A DNA stretch of 64,000 nucleotides from Marinicella rhabdoformis (GTDB lineage: Bacteria > Pseudomonadota > Gammaproteobacteria > Xanthomonadales > Marinicellaceae), in NCBI RefSeq assembly GCF_009671245.1, contig NZ_VTFS01000001.1:407914-471913 (forward strand), given 5' to 3'. The notes under the pieces are model-generated. The model had not been told where the DNA came from, made no database searches, and saw nothing but the letters and a program-made list of their open reading frames with translations. Within the stretch, counting starts at the first letter, position 1. Each line of letters starts with the position of its first letter. This document shows positions 17,936 through 27,685 of the stretch, in pieces. The translations under genes were made by a program, and so were the position numbers.

Positions 17936-19708
17936 ATGGCCAATATACTTTTCCCCATTAAAGAAGTTCAATTTGTTGCAGACGAGGTTTTGGATTTAAC
18001 CCGCCATTACCAAAAATTAGGCGTTCATGAAGAAATTGACGCCGAGACTTTTGTAACCATTGTTGAAGAAGCTTCTAAATTCTTGCATGAAAATGCAGGT
18101 CCTTTGAACCGCAATGCAGATGAGCAAGGCTGTACCCATGAGGGCAACACAGTCACCGCACCTGACGGTTTCAAACAATTATACAAAGACTATTGTGAAT
18201 CAGGCTGGGCCTCTTTAGATGGCGATCCAGAATATGGCGGTCAAGGCTTGAGCTATTGGTTGCAATTGATCTTGGGTGAGATGAACACCTATTACTGCCC
18301 TGGCTGGTCTAACTACCCAGGTTTGACCCATGGTGTTCGCGAATTGGTAGAAAAATTCTCAAACGATGACCAACGCGCCATGTTCTTACCTAAATTAACT
18401 ACTGGTCAATGGTCTGGCACCATGTGCTTGACGGAGCCACATTGTGGTACCGATTTAGGCTTGGTCAATACCGCTGCACAACCCAATGGTGATGGCTCTT
18501 ATGATGTTACTGGCACAAAAATATTCATCACATCGGGTGAACATGACCTGTGTGACAACATCGTTCATTTGGTTTTAGCACGCTTACCTGATGCACCGAA
18601 AGGCACCAAAGGCATTTCACTGTTCTTGGTACCTAAATTCATGGTCAATGAAGACCAATCTTTAGGCGAACGCAATACCCTAGGGGCTGCCAGCATTGAG
18701 CATAAAATGGGCTTGAATGGTTCGGCCACCTGTGTAATGAACTTCGATGCCGCCAAAGGATTTTTGATTGGTAATGCCAACGAAGGTTTGAAACTGATGT
18801 TCACCATGATGAATGGTGCCCGTTTGAACACCGGCATCCAAGGTTTGGCCGCGACACAAGCGTCATACTTAAATGCTTTGGACTATGCCAATGAGCGTTT
18901 GCAAATGCGCGCAGCCACAGGCCCTGCCTACCCAAATAAAGCCGCTGACCCCATCATTGTCCACCCTGATGTGCGCCGCATGTTGTTGACCCAAAAATCT
19001 TTTGCTGAAGGCAACCGTGCCATGGCTTATTTTGTTGCGCAACAGATTGAGATCATCAAACACAGCAAAGACGAAGGTGAACAAAAGAAAGCCGAAGCCT
19101 TGCTGGCCTTCATGACGCCCATCATCAAAGCGTTTTTGACTGAAGTGGCATTAGAAGCAACCAACCACGGCATCCAAGTATTCGGAGGCCACGGTTACAT
19201 TCGTGAACACGGTCAAGAACAGTGGGCACGTGATGCCAAAATTTTCACATTGTATGAAGGCACCACAGGCATCCAAGCACTGGATTTAACTGGCCGTAAA
19301 TTGTTGATGATGCAAAAAGGCCAAATCGGCCCTGTATTGGACATGATTCAAGATTTTATCGATAATTCAGGTGCTGAATTGGCACCGCAATTACAGGTAT
19401 ATATTGACCTTTGGAAAGAAACCACTGAAGGCATCGTGGCTGCTGCCATGAAAAACCCAAATGAAGTAGGCGCTGCATCTGTGGATTACCTGATGATGTC
19501 CGGCTATGTGATTCTTGCATTTTTCCAAGCCCAATTGCATAATGCTGCTAAGCAAGCCAAAGGTCAACTGGGTGCAGATTTCTATCAAGGCAAGGTCAAA
19601 TCAGCCGAATTTTACTTTGCTAAAATCCTGCCCAGATGCCACAGTCACAAAGCAAGCATTGAGACTGGCGCAGCACCTTTGATGGACATCAATGCGGCAG
19701 AATTTTAA
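17936..19708 (+). CDS. Acyl-CoA dehydrogenase (C-terminal-extended type)
   Basis: An FAD-dependent enzyme that oxidises acyl-CoA to enoyl-CoA, 590 residues long. It shows LTEPHCGTDLG and TGTKIFITSGEHD of the flavin/substrate region, HKMGLNGSATCVM, and the catalytic-type LYEGTTGIQALDLTGRK. The extra C-terminal domain (about 470-590) is the type found in long FadE-like and DmdC-like enzymes. DmdC, which acts on methylmercaptopropionyl-CoA, has similar length, so that is one alternative. The ATG has no clear ribosome site. Confidence 0.87.
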   Translation: MANILFPIKEVQFVADEVLDLTRHYQKLGVHEEIDAETFVTIVEEASKFLHENAGPLNRNADEQGCTHEGNTVTAPDGFKQLYKDYCESGWASLDGDPEYGGQGLSYWLQLILGEMNTYYCPGWSNYPGLTHGVRELVEKFSNDDQRAMFLPKLTTGQWSGTMCLTEPHCGTDLGLVNTAAQPNGDGSYDVTGTKIFITSGEHDLCDNIVHLVLARLPDAPKGTKGISLFLVPKFMVNEDQSLGERNTLGAASIEHKMGLNGSATCVMNFDAAKGFLIGNANEGLKLMFTMMNGARLNTGIQGLAATQASYLNALDYANERLQMRAATGPAYPNKAADPIIVHPDVRRMLLTQKSFAEGNRAMAYFVAQQIEIIKHSKDEGEQKKAEALLAFMTPIIKAFLTEVALEATNHGIQVFGGHGYIREHGQEQWARDAKIFTLYEGTTGIQALDLTGRKLLMMQKGQIGPVLDMIQDFIDNSGAELAPQLQVYIDLWKETTEGIVAAAMKNPNEVGAASVDYLMMSGYVILAFFQAQLHNAAKQAKGQLGADFYQGKVKSAEFYFAKILPRCHSHKASIETGAAPLMDINAAEF

Positions 19709-19717
19709 TGATATAAT

Positions 19718-20596
19718 TTGAATATAAATACAAGAAATATCAGCGGGAAATTTAAAGCCTTGAGCACATGGCTCTTGGCTTTGCTCATTTTGGCTTTGTG
19801 GACACATTTTATTTTGTTTCCACAAGGTCAAAGCAGCGGATTTGAACCTGCCATCGCACCCACCACCCGCAGCAATTCAGCACTTAATCGGCCAAAACCT
19901 TCGACTTATCATTTATTTGGTTCATCAGAAATCACAGAAACGTCACTGAATTACCTTGACACTGAAAGTCAGTTAAATTTGATCCTCACGGGCATCATGT
20001 CCAGCGAGGATAAAAATTCAGGCATGGCCTATATCAAAACGACCAAAGGTGAAGAAAAGAAATTTAAAGTGGGCGATGATGTTTTTGGACTTGCCAAATT
20101 AACAGAAGTACACGAAGGTTATTTGATTTTAAGCCGTGGTGCTAAGAAAGAGCGTTTGTCACTGCATAAAGGTGTCGGCATCAATACCGACCGCAGACCA
20201 GCCAGCAGAAAGAATAAGCCTGAAACCGCTGATGAAATCAAAGCCAACAACATCAGAAATTTTGTCAAAAATTCAGGTGACTGGCAACAAACACTCAACC
20301 AACAAAAATTCGACCCAAACAAAATCAACAACATTGTTAAAAACCTCAATGTGATGCAAAACAACCAAGGCCAAATCACTGGACTTCGAGTTGCATCAAT
20401 GAGTCAAAATAGCGCCTTATTGAAACAAGGCCTGAAAAAAAATGACCAAATTGTAGCGGTCAACGGCACTGCCATAAGCAGTCAAAATTTACTTAATTTG
20501 CGCAGCCAATTAGAACAAGCGGGCAATGCACAAGTGACAGTGATGCGAAATGGTCGTAAAATAAACCTCAACGTCAACTTATCTGAGCTTCAATAA
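19718..20596 (+). CDS. gspC: Type II secretion protein GspC
   Basis: Inner-membrane component linking the secretin to the inner platform. A short cytoplasmic tail, one transmembrane helix (about residues 16-34), a homology region with NLILTGIMSS and KFKVGDDVFG, and a C-terminal PDZ-like domain (VASMSQNSALLKQGLKKNDQIVAVNG) are visible. No ATG fits; the TTG at 19718 gives 292 residues, and another TTG 14 codons later (19760) has GGGA upstream and is equally possible. The stop overlaps the gspD start by one base. Confidence 0.88.
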   Translation: MNINTRNISGKFKALSTWLLALLILALWTHFILFPQGQSSGFEPAIAPTTRSNSALNRPKPSTYHLFGSSEITETSLNYLDTESQLNLILTGIMSSEDKNSGMAYIKTTKGEEKKFKVGDDVFGLAKLTEVHEGYLILSRGAKKERLSLHKGVGINTDRRPASRKNKPETADEIKANNIRNFVKNSGDWQQTLNQQKFDPNKINNIVKNLNVMQNNQGQITGLRVASMSQNSALLKQGLKKNDQIVAVNGTAISSQNLLNLRSQLEQAGNAQVTVMRNGRKINLNVNLSELQ

Positions 20597-22497
20597 TGAG
20601 AACCACCACCTCGATTAAAGTCAGGCTGGCCATGTGCCTGTGCCTTTTCTTCAGCTTGTCACTTCAAGCTGACAATCACATGCACACGCTGAATTTACAA
20701 GACACTGACATCCGTTTATTGGTAGAAACCGTCAGTGACATCACAGGCAAAAACTTTGTTTTGGATCCAGAAGTTGATGGCAAAATCACAGTCATTTCAG
20801 GACAGCCTGTTCCAGAAGATAAAATTTATGATTTGTTCCTGTCGATACTCAGTGTCAATGGTTTCACAACAGAAACACAAGGCGACACCATAAAAATCAT
20901 ACCGGTTGGTAAGAGTAATCCACTTGCTGGCTTGAGCGGAAACCATCCTGATCAATTGATGACCAAAATATTCCGCATCAAGCACATCCCAGTGACTGAA
21001 GTGGAACAAATGCTCAAGTCAATGAACAACAAAGCCAAATTAATTGCCAACAAAGACGCCAACTTACTGATCGTTTCAGACAAAGCGGCCAGCGTTTCTA
21101 AAATGGAGCAATTGATTCAAAGTTTAGACAAGAAGTCTGACACCTCGATTGAACTGATTCCATTGCAATATGCCGATGCCCAAGATGTGGCTGAAACCTT
21201 GACTGGCTTATTGGAAAGCAGTAATGGCCTCGGACCACAGTCTAAAATTGTTCCAGATGCCAGAACCAATTCAGTCATCATCAATGCCAACCCGTCGTTA
21301 AAAAGCCGCATCATGACCATCATTGCGCAATTAGATAAGCCATTAGATACCAACACCCAGTCGCAAGTGATTTACTTGAAATATGCTTCTGCAGAAAAAT
21401 TGGTGCCTATCATGGAAACCTTGGCTAAACGTGGCGAGTCCGCTGAAAAAGATGAAGTCAGCATCCAAGCCCATGCTGAAACCAATTCTCTCGTCATCAA
21501 CGCCCCCCCTGCCGTATTTCGAAACATCCAAAGTGCCATTGATCAATTAGACATCAGACGACAACAGGTGTTGATTGAAGCCATCATTGCTGAGGTATCT
21601 GTGGACAATTCAAAAGAACTCGGCGTAGATTGGTATGCACCGATTGGTGGAGACGGTGACAACGGTATCGTTGGTGGTTCTTTTACAGGCAGTACCGCAC
21701 CGAACTTAACTTCTGACGATCCCTTGAATGTTTTTGGCAGCTTACTGGCTGGTGGTTTAAATTTAGGTTATTTGAATTTTGGCACCAACAGTGATGGAGA
21801 ACAAACCCTTAATTTTGGAGGCTTGCTTAAAGCCATAAGCACCAACGGTAACAGCAACGTTTTATCAACACCTTCAGTGGTCACACTAAACCATCAAGAA
21901 GCCAGTTTATCAGTAGGTCAAGAAGTGCCTTTTGTTACCGGTTCTTATTCACAAGGTGGTAACTCAGACTCAAACGGCTCCCCCAACCCTTTCACAACAA
22001 TCCAGCGTGAAGATGTGGGACTGTCATTGACTGTGACACCACACATCAATGACGGTGGACAAATTGTGGTAGATATTGCTCAAGAAATTTCTAGCATTGA
22101 TCCTAACGCGGTATCTGCTGTTGACTTGGTGACAAAGAAAAGAACTTTGGACACCACTGTTATGATTCCAGACAATCAAATTTTGGTACTCGGTGGCTTG
22201 ATCGATGACGAAGTGCAAGAAACCATCAAGAAAGTTCCCATGTTAGGCGACATTCCACTGATTAAAAACTTATTCCGTACCAAAAAACGCACCCGGGTCA
22301 AGCGCAATTTGATGATCTTCATACACCCGCGCATTTTAAAAACTGACATTGAGCAAGCTGAGATCAGTCGCCAACGATATCGTGACATCCGCCAAGAACA
22401 GTTAAAAGAGTTGAAGCCAGAAACATTCCGACGTGGATCTCCTGTGTTAAAAGAAGACCCAACACAACAAGAAACCACAGAGGTTGACGGGCAATAA
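20596..22497 (+). CDS. gspD: Type II secretion secretin GspD
   Basis: Outer-membrane secretin of 633 residues. A signal peptide (about 1-25) is followed by the N0 domain (LNLQDTDIRLLVETVSDITG), N1-N3 repeats, and the secretin core. The core contains VLSTPSVVTLNHQEASLSVGQEVPF, VGLSLTVTPHIND and the closing VPMLGDIPLIKNLFRTKKR motif. It overlaps gspC and gspE, so the operon is translationally packed. Its pilotin is not visible in the window. Confidence 0.95.
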   Translation: MRTTTSIKVRLAMCLCLFFSLSLQADNHMHTLNLQDTDIRLLVETVSDITGKNFVLDPEVDGKITVISGQPVPEDKIYDLFLSILSVNGFTTETQGDTIKIIPVGKSNPLAGLSGNHPDQLMTKIFRIKHIPVTEVEQMLKSMNNKAKLIANKDANLLIVSDKAASVSKMEQLIQSLDKKSDTSIELIPLQYADAQDVAETLTGLLESSNGLGPQSKIVPDARTNSVIINANPSLKSRIMTIIAQLDKPLDTNTQSQVIYLKYASAEKLVPIMETLAKRGESAEKDEVSIQAHAETNSLVINAPPAVFRNIQSAIDQLDIRRQQVLIEAIIAEVSVDNSKELGVDWYAPIGGDGDNGIVGGSFTGSTAPNLTSDDPLNVFGSLLAGGLNLGYLNFGTNSDGEQTLNFGGLLKAISTNGNSNVLSTPSVVTLNHQEASLSVGQEVPFVTGSYSQGGNSDSNGSPNPFTTIQREDVGLSLTVTPHINDGGQIVVDIAQEISSIDPNAVSAVDLVTKKRTLDTTVMIPDNQILVLGGLIDDEVQETIKKVPMLGDIPLIKNLFRTKKRTRVKRNLMIFIHPRILKTDIEQAEISRQRYRDIRQEQLKELKPETFRRGSPVLKEDPTQQETTEVDGQ

Positions 22498-22498
22498 C

Positions 22499-23968
22499 AT
22501 GGCGGTCAAACTTCCGGCATACAGTTTTGCTAAGAAACGTGGCGCCACCATTTTAGAACAAAGTGATGACGCTGTGGTGTTGGCTGTTTCAAAAGCAGCC
22601 AAGCCGCAGGCCATTGCTGAATTACAAAGGCAATGTGACTTACCGGTTAAACTCGAATTCTTTGAGCCACAATCATACCAACAGGTGATTCAAAAAATTT
22701 ACCACCACCAACAGTCTATGACAGACGATGTGGTGGCCGGTCTTGGTGACTCAGAAGCTGAACTGGCCCAGGTCGCAGAGGTTTTATCTGAACCTGATGA
22801 CTTGTTAGAAAGTAACGATGATGCACCCATCATCCGCTTGATCAATGCCCTCTTGGCTGATGCCGTTAAAGTCAGCGCATCAGACATTCACATTGAGCCC
22901 GGTGAATATCAATTGTCTATTCGGTACCGTGTGGACGGCCATTTACAAGAAGTATTAACACCCGACCAATCTTTGGCTTCTTTGATCGCTTCGCGCATCA
23001 AAATCATGTCAAAACTCGACATTGCCGAAAAAAGACTGCCACAAGATGGTCGCATTTCATTGAAGATTGCTGACCATCCGATTGATGTCCGTGTTTCAAC
23101 GATACCTGGTGCTTTTGGTGAGCGCATAGTGATGCGTTTATTGGACAAAAAAGCCGGCCAATTAAACTTGGCACAATTGGGCATGAACAACAGTCATTTA
23201 GACATGATGAATGACTTGGTTAAAATGCCACATGGTATCATTTTGGTCACCGGGCCAACCGGTTCTGGTAAAACCACCAGCTTGTACGCGGCTTTGGAAG
23301 CCATCAATAAGCGTTCTCGAAACATCATGACGATTGAGAATCCCATTGAATACCACTTGTCAGGTATCAGCCAAACTCAAGTCAATGACAAGGTTGACAT
23401 GTCTTTTGCCCGTGGTTTGCGTGCCATTTTGCGCCAAGACCCTGATGTCATCATGATTGGTGAAATACGAGATTTAGAAACCGCAGAAATAGCCATTCAA
23501 GCCAGTTTAACCGGCCACTTGGTTTTTTCAACCTTGCACACCAACACGGCAATAGGTGCAGTCACTCGATTGATTGACATGGGTGTACCACCCTTTTTAT
23601 TGGCCACATCCATCAAAGCCGTGATAGCCCAGCGCTTGGTAAAACGCTTGAATCCAGCCCATCGCATAGCACAAGCAGTGACTCCCCAGTTACGTGAAAC
23701 CCTTGGCATATTGGAAGCAGTGGAAACCATTTATCAAGCCGATGAATCATTACCTATTAATGAAGCCTATGCAGGTCGGTTGGGGGTGTTTGAAGTCATA
23801 CGGTTGAATGACCAATTGCGCACCATGATTCACGAAGGGGCTTCAGAACAAGCATTGGCATCTGTAGCTCACAAGTCGTTTGCCAGCATGAAACAAGATG
23901 CGGTAAACAAACTCTGTGCCGGTGAAACCACAGCAGATGAAATTTTCAGGGTCATGTACGATTCATAG
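22499..23968 (+). CDS. gspE: Type II secretion ATPase GspE
   Basis: Cytoplasmic AAA+-like ATPase powering pseudopilus assembly, 489 residues. Walker A GPTGSGKTT, Asp box, Walker B (DPDVIMIGEIRDLETAE) and His box (TGHLVFSTLHTN) are all present. After the AQRLVKRL motif, family members usually have two CxxC pairs binding zinc; here that stretch up to LGVFEVI contains no cysteine. The ATG at 22499 is used; a TTG 15 bases upstream overlaps gspD. Confidence 0.94.
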   Translation: MAVKLPAYSFAKKRGATILEQSDDAVVLAVSKAAKPQAIAELQRQCDLPVKLEFFEPQSYQQVIQKIYHHQQSMTDDVVAGLGDSEAELAQVAEVLSEPDDLLESNDDAPIIRLINALLADAVKVSASDIHIEPGEYQLSIRYRVDGHLQEVLTPDQSLASLIASRIKIMSKLDIAEKRLPQDGRISLKIADHPIDVRVSTIPGAFGERIVMRLLDKKAGQLNLAQLGMNNSHLDMMNDLVKMPHGIILVTGPTGSGKTTSLYAALEAINKRSRNIMTIENPIEYHLSGISQTQVNDKVDMSFARGLRAILRQDPDVIMIGEIRDLETAEIAIQASLTGHLVFSTLHTNTAIGAVTRLIDMGVPPFLLATSIKAVIAQRLVKRLNPAHRIAQAVTPQLRETLGILEAVETIYQADESLPINEAYAGRLGVFEVIRLNDQLRTMIHEGASEQALASVAHKSFASMKQDAVNKLCAGETTADEIFRVMYDS

Positions 23969-23970
23969 TC

Positions 23971-25185
23971 ATGGAAGCATTTGAATACAGTTCATTAGAT
24001 TCTCAAGGCAAGTCACGCAAAGGCGTGATTCAAGCCGACAACGAAAAACAAGCACGACAATTACTTCGTGCTCAGGATTTGGTCCCTGTTCAAATTGACA
24101 AAGTACTGATTTCAAATAACAAAGAACAAAAAACATCAGTGCAACGCTTGCGACTCAAGTCGAATGAGTTGCCACTGCTGATCCGACAACTGGCCACTTT
24201 GGTCAAAGCAGGCTTACCGATTGATGACGCTTTAAAAACATTAATTGAACAAAGTGACCACAGAAATACAGAAAAAATCCTGTCTACATTACATGCGAAA
24301 ATCATGGAAGGACAACCACTGGCCACAGCCATGCGCTTGTTCCCTAAAGCATTTGATGAGCTGATTACCACCAGTATTGAAGCGGGCGAACAATCAGGTC
24401 ATTTAGAACAAATTCTGGGTCAACTGGCAGATTATCTGGAAACACGCGATCAAATGGGCAAACAATCCTTAATGGCTTTGATTTACCCGATCATCTTGAT
24501 TCTGACATCCATTGCCGTTGTCACTGGCATGATGGTCTATATCGTGCCCAAAGTGACACAAGTCTTCGCTAATTCACAAGTTGAATTACCAGCCATGACT
24601 CAAACTTTGATTGCTATCAGTGATTTTTTGACTCAATATGGACTCTGGGTTTTGATTGGTATGACAGCTTTGAGCGCAGGCTTTTGGGCCCTGCTACAAA
24701 AACCTGACTTTAAAATCAAATGGCATCGCATGGTTCTTAAATGGCCAGGTATAGGTAGCTTAATTCGCACATCACAAGCTGCTAAATTTACGCGCACACT
24801 GGGCATTCTGAGTAAAAGTGCTGTACCCATTGTCCCTGCATTAAGTTTGTCATCTCAAGTGGTTTCCAATGCCAGTTTTAAAAAGGCCTGTGAAGAAACT
24901 GCTGCTGCAGTCCGTGAAGGCGCTGGTCTGGCAAAAGCCATGGGCAACGCCAAAGAATTTCCACCATTAACAGTCAAATTGGTCCATGCTGGTGAACAAA
25001 GCGGCAACTTAAGTGAAATGTTAGAACGCGCTGCAGAAGTACAAGAAAAGAATGTTGAAAACAAGCTGTCTACTTTGATTGGTGCAATTCAACCACTGGC
25101 GATTTTGTTTGTTGGTATGATTGTCCTATTTATAGTTTTGGCCATGTTGCTGCCCATTTTCCAATTGAATTCGGTGCTGCAATGA
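23971..25185 (+). CDS. gspF: Type II secretion inner-membrane protein GspF
   Basis: Polytopic platform protein of 404 residues. It has the duplicated GspF domain: first copy LPLLIRQLATLVKAGLPIDDALKTL with the following LMALIYPIILILTSIAVVTGM helix, second copy TRTLGILSKSAVPIVPALSLSS with the C-terminal helix. It begins 2 bp after gspE and its stop overlaps ftsE (ATGA). No gspG to gspN follow, so the rest of the system must be encoded elsewhere or be reduced. Confidence 0.94.
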   Translation: MEAFEYSSLDSQGKSRKGVIQADNEKQARQLLRAQDLVPVQIDKVLISNNKEQKTSVQRLRLKSNELPLLIRQLATLVKAGLPIDDALKTLIEQSDHRNTEKILSTLHAKIMEGQPLATAMRLFPKAFDELITTSIEAGEQSGHLEQILGQLADYLETRDQMGKQSLMALIYPIILILTSIAVVTGMMVYIVPKVTQVFANSQVELPAMTQTLIAISDFLTQYGLWVLIGMTALSAGFWALLQKPDFKIKWHRMVLKWPGIGSLIRTSQAAKFTRTLGILSKSAVPIVPALSLSSQVVSNASFKKACEETAAAVREGAGLAKAMGNAKEFPPLTVKLVHAGEQSGNLSEMLERAAEVQEKNVENKLSTLIGAIQPLAILFVGMIVLFIVLAMLLPIFQLNSVLQ

Positions 25186-25865
25186 GCAAGAATATCATTG
25201 AATTCAAGCGCGTCAGCAAATCCTATGGCAAACACAACAAAGCCCTGAGTGATGTCAGCTTTGACATTGAGCAAGGAGAGATGCTGTTTTTAACTGGACA
25301 TTCAGGTGCTGGTAAAACATCTATACTTAAGCTGATCATGTGTATGGAGTCCATCAGTTACGGACAAGCCAAAGTCAACGGCTTTGCTTTGCGCGAGCTT
25401 AACAACCAAAGCTTGCCCAAATACCGCCAAACATTGGGTATGATTTTTCAAGACCACCAATTGTTAGAAAACCGCACCATCATAGACAACATTGCTTTGT
25501 CTCTGTGGTTGCGTGGTTATTCTAAACCTGACAGCTTGAAACAAGCCCGGGTGACTTTGAGCCAAGTTGGCATAGCCGATAAAGCCAACTTTTACCCCAA
25601 TGAACTGTCCAGTGGTCAACAACAGCGCGTTGGCATAGCGCGTGCCATCATCGCCCAACCTGACATATTATTAGCAGATGAGCCTACGGGTAATTTAGAT
25701 CCTGATTTGTCGTTGGAATTGATGGAACTGTTCATGGAAATCAACAAAAAAGGCACAACGGTCATCATTGCGACCCATGATTTATTTTTAATCAAACGTT
25801 TAAGAAAACGTGTATTGGTGATGGATTCTGGCCAATTGATTGATGACTATAGGCCGGATTTATGA
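25182..25865 (+). CDS. ftsE: Cell division ATP-binding protein FtsE
   Basis: ABC-type ATPase that with FtsX controls peptidoglycan hydrolases at the division septum. Walker A is GHSGAGKT, the signature is LSSGQQQRV (usually LSGGEQQRV) and Walker B is ILLADEPTGNLD. Length 227 is normal. FtsE-like features include the N-terminal FKRVSKSYG and FQDHQLLENRTIIDNIALSLWLRG. It overlaps gspF and ftsX by 4 bp each. The usual ftsY and rpoH neighbours are absent. Confidence 0.9.
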   Translation: MSKNIIEFKRVSKSYGKHNKALSDVSFDIEQGEMLFLTGHSGAGKTSILKLIMCMESISYGQAKVNGFALRELNNQSLPKYRQTLGMIFQDHQLLENRTIIDNIALSLWLRGYSKPDSLKQARVTLSQVGIADKANFYPNELSSGQQQRVGIARAIIAQPDILLADEPTGNLDPDLSLELMELFMEINKKGTTVIIATHDLFLIKRLRKRVLVMDSGQLIDDYRPDL

Positions 25866-26797
25866 ATCAATCTGTAGCTAAAAAACCTCACCCGTTTGCA
25901 CGTTGGTATCGTGGACATGTTCGAGCCATTCGTGAAGGTTTTTTGATGCCATTACAAACACCTTGGTCAAGTCTATTTACCATCATCACCCTGGGCATTT
26001 GTTTTTATTTACCCTTGATGATGTGGACAGTGTGGCAAAATTTTGATGAATTAGAAGCACAATGGCAAAGCAAAGGCAGTATGGCTGTCTTCCTCAAACC
26101 GGGCATCAATGCCGATGAAATGACCGCCATACAGTTAGATTTAAACGAACGCAATTTAATCAGCAAGAGTCAAGTGGTGCAAAGCAATGAAATTAAAAGC
26201 CAACTCAATAAAGACCCGCAACTGAATAAAGTCATTGCCATCATTGAAGATCAGCAGCTTCCTGATCAAATCCTCATCACACCGCACCCTGAGGCCACCA
26301 ATGAACAGTTATTGGAGTTGAGTCAAAAATTACAACTCAACCCGAGCATAGACTATGTCAGCTTTGATGCCGATTGGTTTAATCAACTGCAAACACTCAC
26401 TCGGGCATTCTTTTATATGATGCAGGCCAGTGTTGTGGTGTTTTTAATCATTGTATTGGTCTTCCTCAGTCACTCTATAGGTAACGAAATTGCAAACCAC
26501 AAAAAAGAAATTGCTTTGAATAAACTGCTGGGTGCTTTTCCTGGCCAAATTCGAAGGCGCTTTTTATACGGTGGTATTTATTATGGCATCGCTGCATCAA
26601 TATTTGCACTGCTGTTGTTGAACAGCACACTCTGGTGGATTTCTAAACCGATTCAAGAATTGTCAGCATCGTTTGGTCAACAAATTAACATACACAGCTT
26701 AGACTTCTCAACTGCTGTTTTATTCCTTTTTATGGCAACAACCATCACATGGCTAGGCGCACGATTCAGCGCATCAAGTCACATCAGAAACCTATAA
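25862..26797 (+). CDS. ftsX: Cell division permease-like protein FtsX
   Basis: A 311-residue membrane partner of FtsE. Four transmembrane helices are seen (about 38-56, 180-205, 233-258, 280-298) with a large periplasmic loop between the first two, which in the family recruits amidase activators. The HKKEIALNKLLGAFPGQIRRRFLYGG segment is characteristic of the FtsX permease domain. Coupled to ftsE by ATGA. Confidence 0.9.
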   Translation: MNQSVAKKPHPFARWYRGHVRAIREGFLMPLQTPWSSLFTIITLGICFYLPLMMWTVWQNFDELEAQWQSKGSMAVFLKPGINADEMTAIQLDLNERNLISKSQVVQSNEIKSQLNKDPQLNKVIAIIEDQQLPDQILITPHPEATNEQLLELSQKLQLNPSIDYVSFDADWFNQLQTLTRAFFYMMQASVVVFLIIVLVFLSHSIGNEIANHKKEIALNKLLGAFPGQIRRRFLYGGIYYGIAASIFALLLLNSTLWWISKPIQELSASFGQQINIHSLDFSTAVLFLFMATTITWLGARFSASSHIRNL

Positions 26798-26867
26798 CAA
26801 ACTTCCATCACATTTTTTTTTACGTTTTTGTGTTTTCATGGCATGATGATTTAGTTCTTGAGGTACA

Positions 26868-27680
26868 ATGCATAATATGACAGATACAGCTAAAGTTTTG
26901 ATTGCCGATGGTTCTAAATTGGCGAGGTCTATGACCGAGCGGTTGGTTAAAAAAATCCAACCATATACAGAGGTCATAGCTGTAGATTCTGTTGCCAAAG
27001 CCATCGAAAAATTACAAAACAATCGAATAGATATCATCTTATCAGCCTTACGCCTACCAGATGATGATGGTACAAAAATCTGCGAATATGCACGCGAAAA
27101 CCACCATTATTTGCCTGTCATAATCATTTCAGGCAGTGTTGATGCACGGCTTAAAGACCGGATGCTCAGCAGTGATGTAACTGACTACATCGACAAAGCT
27201 GCGGGGCAAAAAGGTTTAGAAATATTCCTGAGCGGCTTATTGCGCCCAGATGATGAAATCAACGGCAAGATTTTATATATTGAAGACTCTATGGTGGTGG
27301 CTCATGCAACCAAAAAACTATTGCAAAACCACAACTTAGAAATCACCCACAAACTGTCTGTTACCGATGCCAAAGAAGTGATGCCCGACCGAGAAACGTC
27401 ATATAATGACTTTGATTTGGTTCTGACTGATTACTACCTAAAAAACAATGAAACGGCCAGAGGAATACTCAGCTATGCCCGTGACGAGTTGCATTTAAAC
27501 AAATTAGAGATGCCATTTGTGATTATGACCGGTGATGAAAATACTGAAAACCAAAAGCAAATTCTTAACGAAGGTGCCAACGACTTGGTGGGTAAACCGG
27601 TAAACCAAGAAGCTTTGGTCAAAAAACTTAAATTTCAAATCCGCTTTACCCAATTTCACCGCCAAAAAGACACCAGTTAA
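26868..27680 (+). CDS. Tandem two-receiver response regulator
   Basis: A 270-residue protein made of two receiver domains and no output domain. The first (about 8-120) begins [13 protein letters not shown], but at the phosphoacceptor position it reads [12 protein letters not shown], with Ala in place of Asp. The second (about 137-262) has [15 protein letters not shown] with the Asp, a MTGDE switch region and GKPVN. So only the second domain can be phosphorylated. GAGG lies 4 nt before the ATG. The partner kinase is not evident. Confidence 0.82.
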   Translation: MHNMTDTAKVLIADGSKLARSMTERLVKKIQPYTEVIAVDSVAKAIEKLQNNRIDIILSALRLPDDDGTKICEYARENHHYLPVIIISGSVDARLKDRMLSSDVTDYIDKAAGQKGLEIFLSGLLRPDDEINGKILYIEDSMVVAHATKKLLQNHNLEITHKLSVTDAKEVMPDRETSYNDFDLVLTDYYLKNNETARGILSYARDELHLNKLEMPFVIMTGDENTENQKQILNEGANDLVGKPVNQEALVKKLKFQIRFTQFHRQKDTS

Positions 27681-27685
27681 AACAC

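Noticed and set aside
17760-17999. 79-codon plus-strand frame before the acyl-CoA dehydrogenase
   Set aside because: It overlaps the dehydrogenase start in another frame, has no family resemblance and no ribosome site worth trusting.
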